From a bacterium UBA4883 (GTDB lineage: Bacteria; Bacillota; Clostridia; Oscillospirales; Acutalibacteraceae), in contig DHDF01000103.1 of the NCBI GenBank assembly GCA_002399225.1, positions 35,847-44,211 on the forward strand: 8,365 nucleotides of DNA, written 5' to 3'. The translations under genes and the position numbers were made by a program. Positions 7,106-8,365 of this stretch are shown here, piece after piece. The notes beneath the pieces were generated by a model, which did no database searches, had not been told where the DNA came from, and worked only from the letters and a program-made list of their open reading frames with translations. Numbering within the stretch: the first letter of the stretch is position 1; every line of letters starts with the position of its first letter.

Positions 7106-7399
7106 TCAATGAGAGGCAAAGTTCGGCGTTGTCAGGGTTTTCAGCAGATTCAGAGCGTGAGTGCTGCCTGCTTCACTGATTTTGTAGTGGGTCCATTTCC
7201 CTTCCTGACGGCTTTCCACAATACCCGATTCCACCAGAACCTTCATGTGGTAAGACAGAGCGGACTGACCGATATTCAGCGCGTCAGTCAAAACGCAGGC
7301 GCATTTCTCGCCGCTCCGCAGCAGTTCCAGAATTTTCAGGCGCTTTTCATCACAGAATGCTTTGAAGACTTTCGCCTGTTCTTCATAGGGGACAGCCAA
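7106..7399 (-). CDS. arsR: ArsR/SmtB-family metal(loid)-responsive repressor
   Basis: A 97-residue winged-helix repressor. Residues 9-30 (AKVFKAFCDEKRLKILELLR) are the usual opening helices. EKCACVLTDALNIGQSALSYH follows, with C33-A-C35 at the alpha-3 CxC metal site of ArsR (ELCVCDL in the archetype) and the recognition helix in GQSALSYHMKVL. The wing is ESRQEGKWTHYKIS. The third arsenic-binding cysteine of the E. coli/R773 type is threonine here (T38), and C16 is an additional candidate ligand, so the inducer could be arsenite or another soft metal. The start is TTG, chosen because GAGGTGAT at 7403-7410 (minus strand) is an ideal ribosome site 3 nt upstream of it and no ATG fits. It is probably autoregulated through the repeat over its start site. 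Confidence 0.92.
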   Translation of the reverse strand: MAVPYEEQAKVFKAFCDEKRLKILELLRSGEKCACVLTDALNIGQSALSYHMKVLVESGIVESRQEGKWTHYKISEAGSTHALNLLKTLTTPNFASH

Positions 7400-7409
7400 A
7401 CAATCACCT

Positions 7410-7431
7410 CATATCAAATATGTTTGATATG
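7410..7431. promoter_or_regulatory. Probable ArsR operator over the arsR transcription start
   Basis: A perfect inverted repeat CATATCAAA-TATG-TTTGATATG with 9-bp arms lies immediately downstream of the arsR -10 box, covering the expected +1 and ending at the first base of the ribosome site. The core ATCAAA-N4-TTTGAT recurs upstream of the permease. The position predicts that bound repressor blocks initiation. Confidence 0.85.
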
Positions 7432-7436
7432 TTACC

Positions 7437-7465
7437 AATATAGTCGTCTCGTGGAGATTTGTCAA
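7437..7465 (-). promoter_or_regulatory. Sigma-A-type promoter of arsR
   Basis: On the - strand, TTGACA (7465-7460) is a perfect -35 box, and TATATT (7442-7437) is a five-of-six -10 box, with exactly 17 nt between them. The predicted start is near 7430, inside the inverted repeat, giving a leader of about 30 nt before the TTG of arsR. Confidence 0.88.
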
Positions 7466-7572
7466 CATCAAAATATTGGTTGGACTGCCCGGCTGCATCG
7501 ATTTGTGAGCCGCCCTCTGTTTTCAAGGCAAAGTTCGGAATCGGCCGAGTCCCTCTAGCCGGAATAAAATCA
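7466..7572. other. Gene-free spacer between folT and the arsR promoter
   Basis: I see no gene and no clear intrinsic terminator for folT here. Two weak inverted repeats are visible: GGACT near 7481 with AGTCC near 7547, and CGGCT with AGCCG around 7490-7512 (13-nt loop). Neither is followed by a T run, so the end of the folT transcript is not evident. Confidence 0.5.
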
Positions 7573-8175
7573 TTAAAACAGCGGGATAAATTTACTTTTT
7601 GGTTTGGATGTGATTCCCTGATGAGCCAGGACAGGGAGAAAAATCTGGAGCAGCACCAAAAACAGCACCACTTCAATTGGCAGCATGACGATGTTTTTGA
7701 CCAGGCTTTTCAGGAAAAAATAGTAATATGCTTTGTGAAACAGAATCTTGCTCCAGAGAGCTCCCAACCCCACGTGAATCCCGAAGTCAACGGTTAGTTT
7801 GGCAAAGAAAACACGCAGAACGGTGATTCGGCAGCGATAAAGAAAAATCCCATAGAGGAAGAACTCCAGCATGGTTGACAGCGTGTAGCCCGGGAAAAAA
7901 ACATTGGCGGGGAAAAGCAAAAAACCGACCAGGTCGTACGCCAGGCCGGCCGCCAGGCCGACGGCCGGGCCGAAAATCATGGAACCGAACATTAAAACTA
8001 TGAAAGCGACCGAAATTCGAAGATTTATGCTGACCGGAATATACATGGCGCCCAGAACGATGCCCATGGCGATCGTCAGGCCGGCAAAAATAAGCGACCG
8101 CACATTGTGAAATTCGGAAGAAGCAGTCCTCCAGTATTCCGGAGTGAAGATGGACAAAGCACTGTAGTAAGGCAT
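7573..8175 (-). CDS. folT: ECF transporter S component, folate-type (FolT-like)
   Basis: A 200-residue integral membrane protein, the substrate-binding S component of an energy-coupling factor vitamin transporter. It needs the shared EcfA/EcfA'/EcfT module, which is not in the window. About six hydrophobic segments are visible. RSLIFAGLTIAMGIVLGAM (residues 26-44) is the first helix. Then comes the family block FGSMIFGPAVGLAAGLAYD (63-81), followed by LVGFLLFPANVFFPGYTLS, very like folate-specific S components. The start is the ATG at 8175, preceded by AAGGAGG (8183-8189, minus strand) at 7-nt spacing. The frame stays open to 8337, but that stretch is the riboswitch leader, not protein. The tetrahydrofolate-type aptamer upstream supports folate as substrate. 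Confidence 0.88.
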   Translation of the reverse strand: MPYYSALSIFTPEYWRTASSEFHNVRSLIFAGLTIAMGIVLGAMYIPVSINLRISVAFIVLMFGSMIFGPAVGLAAGLAYDLVGFLLFPANVFFPGYTLSTMLEFFLYGIFLYRCRITVLRVFFAKLTVDFGIHVGLGALWSKILFHKAYYYFFLKSLVKNIVMLPIEVVLFLVLLQIFLPVLAHQGITSKPKSKFIPLF

Positions 8176-8182
8176 AAAAAAA

Positions 8183-8223
8183 CCTCCTTGAATATGGCAA
8201 GACTCAATGCCACATAAAGGAGG
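8183..8223 (-). promoter_or_regulatory. Expression platform: hairpin trapping the folT ribosome site, with terminator-like U7
   Basis: On the - strand CCTCCTT (8223-8217) is an exact complement of the ribosome site AAGGAGG (8189-8183). Inside this, ATGTGGCA (8215-8208) pairs with TGCCATAT (8199-8192) with one G-U pair, so the hairpin has about 15 bp and hides the whole ribosome site. It is followed directly by seven T residues (8182-8176) and then the ATG, so it could also terminate transcription. An upstream strand at 8240-8229 (ending AGGAG) can pair with 8222-8211 over about 11 of 12 positions and would break this hairpin. Confidence 0.75.
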
Positions 8224-8240
8224 AATGACTCCTATATGCA

Positions 8241-8361
8241 GCAGCGGGATGCGGTAATTGCACGGCAACTTTTGCATCGGCTTTTCGCCGGAAAGAAAAA
8301 TTTCCGTCCCGGGATCAACTCCCCGTTTCCCGGACACATGACCCGCGGTCTCCTACTCTGC
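8241..8361 (-). ncRNA. Tetrahydrofolate (THF) riboswitch aptamer, divergent
   Basis: Read on the - strand the leader begins GCAG-AGTAG and ends GCATCCCGCTGC. This resembles the conserved ends of the folT THF riboswitch (GGAG-AGUAG and GCAUCCGCUCC). The P1 strands differ from that form but still pair (GCAG with CUGC), a compensatory change. Inside, CGCGG pairs with CCGUG as an inner P2. Then comes GTCATGTG, similar to GUUAAGUG, and then a GC-rich P3 (TCCGGGA with TCCCGGGA, one bulge). CGGAAA/TTTCCG forms an additional hairpin. The lower P2 helix pairs poorly, so the match is imperfect. Position directly upstream of a folate-type ECF gene supports the call. The promoter lies outside the window. 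Confidence 0.68.
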
Positions 8362-8365
8362 CATC

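Noticed and set aside
7481..7551. tRNA-like look on the - strand (GGACT...AGTCC ends about 70 nt apart, with a GTTCGGAATC-like string).
   Set aside because: The inner arms do not give a 5-bp T arm with a 7-nt loop or an anticodon stem, so it is not a tRNA.
8176..8337. Open frame upstream of folT that would extend the protein by 54 residues to 8337.
   Set aside because: It overlaps the aptamer and hairpin platform, and the ATG at 8175 has an ideal AAGGAGG ribosome site; the extension does not look like an S-component N-terminus.
8241..8361. Cobalamin, TPP, FMN, preQ1 riboswitch or T-box for the leader.
   Set aside because: A GGGAAAC...ATCCCGGGACGG string faintly recalls the cobalamin core and ACCGCG recalls a T-box, but the other conserved blocks of these elements are missing.
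1..8365. CRISPR arrays, insertion sequences, attachment sites or phage genes.
   Set aside because: No regularly spaced repeats, transposase motifs or terminal inverted repeats were seen in the window.

Overview
The window looks like a piece of chromosome from an anaerobic, low- to mid-GC Gram-positive bacterium, most likely a Clostridia member of the Ruminococcaceae/Oscillospiraceae type. The reasons are strong AGGAGG ribosome sites, TTG/GTG start candidates, an [FeFe]-hydrogenase maturase (HydF), a folate-type ECF S component behind a tetrahydrofolate-type riboswitch, and an oxygen-sensitive nitrogenase-like system. The assignment is inferred from gene content only.

Left half, + strand (2-5521). 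Five genes lie head to tail with overlaps or a gap of under 10 nt, so they are almost certainly one operon. They are a NifH-like iron protein (5' end outside the window), a NifD-like and a NifK-like component-1 subunit, an iron/cobalamin-type ABC substrate-binding lipoprotein, and HydF. The H protein keeps the nucleotide switch and [4Fe-4S] residues. The D-like subunit keeps three P-cluster-type cysteines and a cysteine that aligns by eye with the FeMo-cofactor ligand Cys275 of NifD. The K-like subunit is short and has lost the third P-cluster-type cysteine. No nifB, nifE, nifN or other nitrogen-fixation gene is present here. I read this as a nitrogenase-like reductase of unknown substrate, tied to uptake of a small ligand or metal chelate and, unexpectedly, to HydF. 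It is the best candidate for an undescribed system in the window. A strong bidirectional hairpin terminator (5519-5562) ends the operon.

Middle, - strand (7465 down to 5565). This is a metalloid-type resistance module: an ArsR-family repressor, a COG0701/ArsP-like permease with a TPFCSCS motif, and a small CxxC thioredoxin-like protein. arsR has a near-consensus sigma-A promoter whose start point lies in a perfect inverted repeat. The same core, ATCAAA-N4-TTTGAT, recurs upstream of the permease after an arsR terminator. One repressor therefore probably controls two adjacent transcription units.

Right end, - strand (8365 down to 7573). A folate-type ECF transporter S component (FolT-like) is preceded by a structured leader. 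Its ends match the tetrahydrofolate riboswitch, with a compensated P1 helix. Between aptamer and gene lies a hairpin that traps the whole Shine-Dalgarno sequence and is followed by seven U residues. A competing upstream stem could release it. Gene-free stretches are all short; the longest outside the riboswitch leader is about 107 nt between folT and the arsR promoter, where I see only weak inverted repeats.
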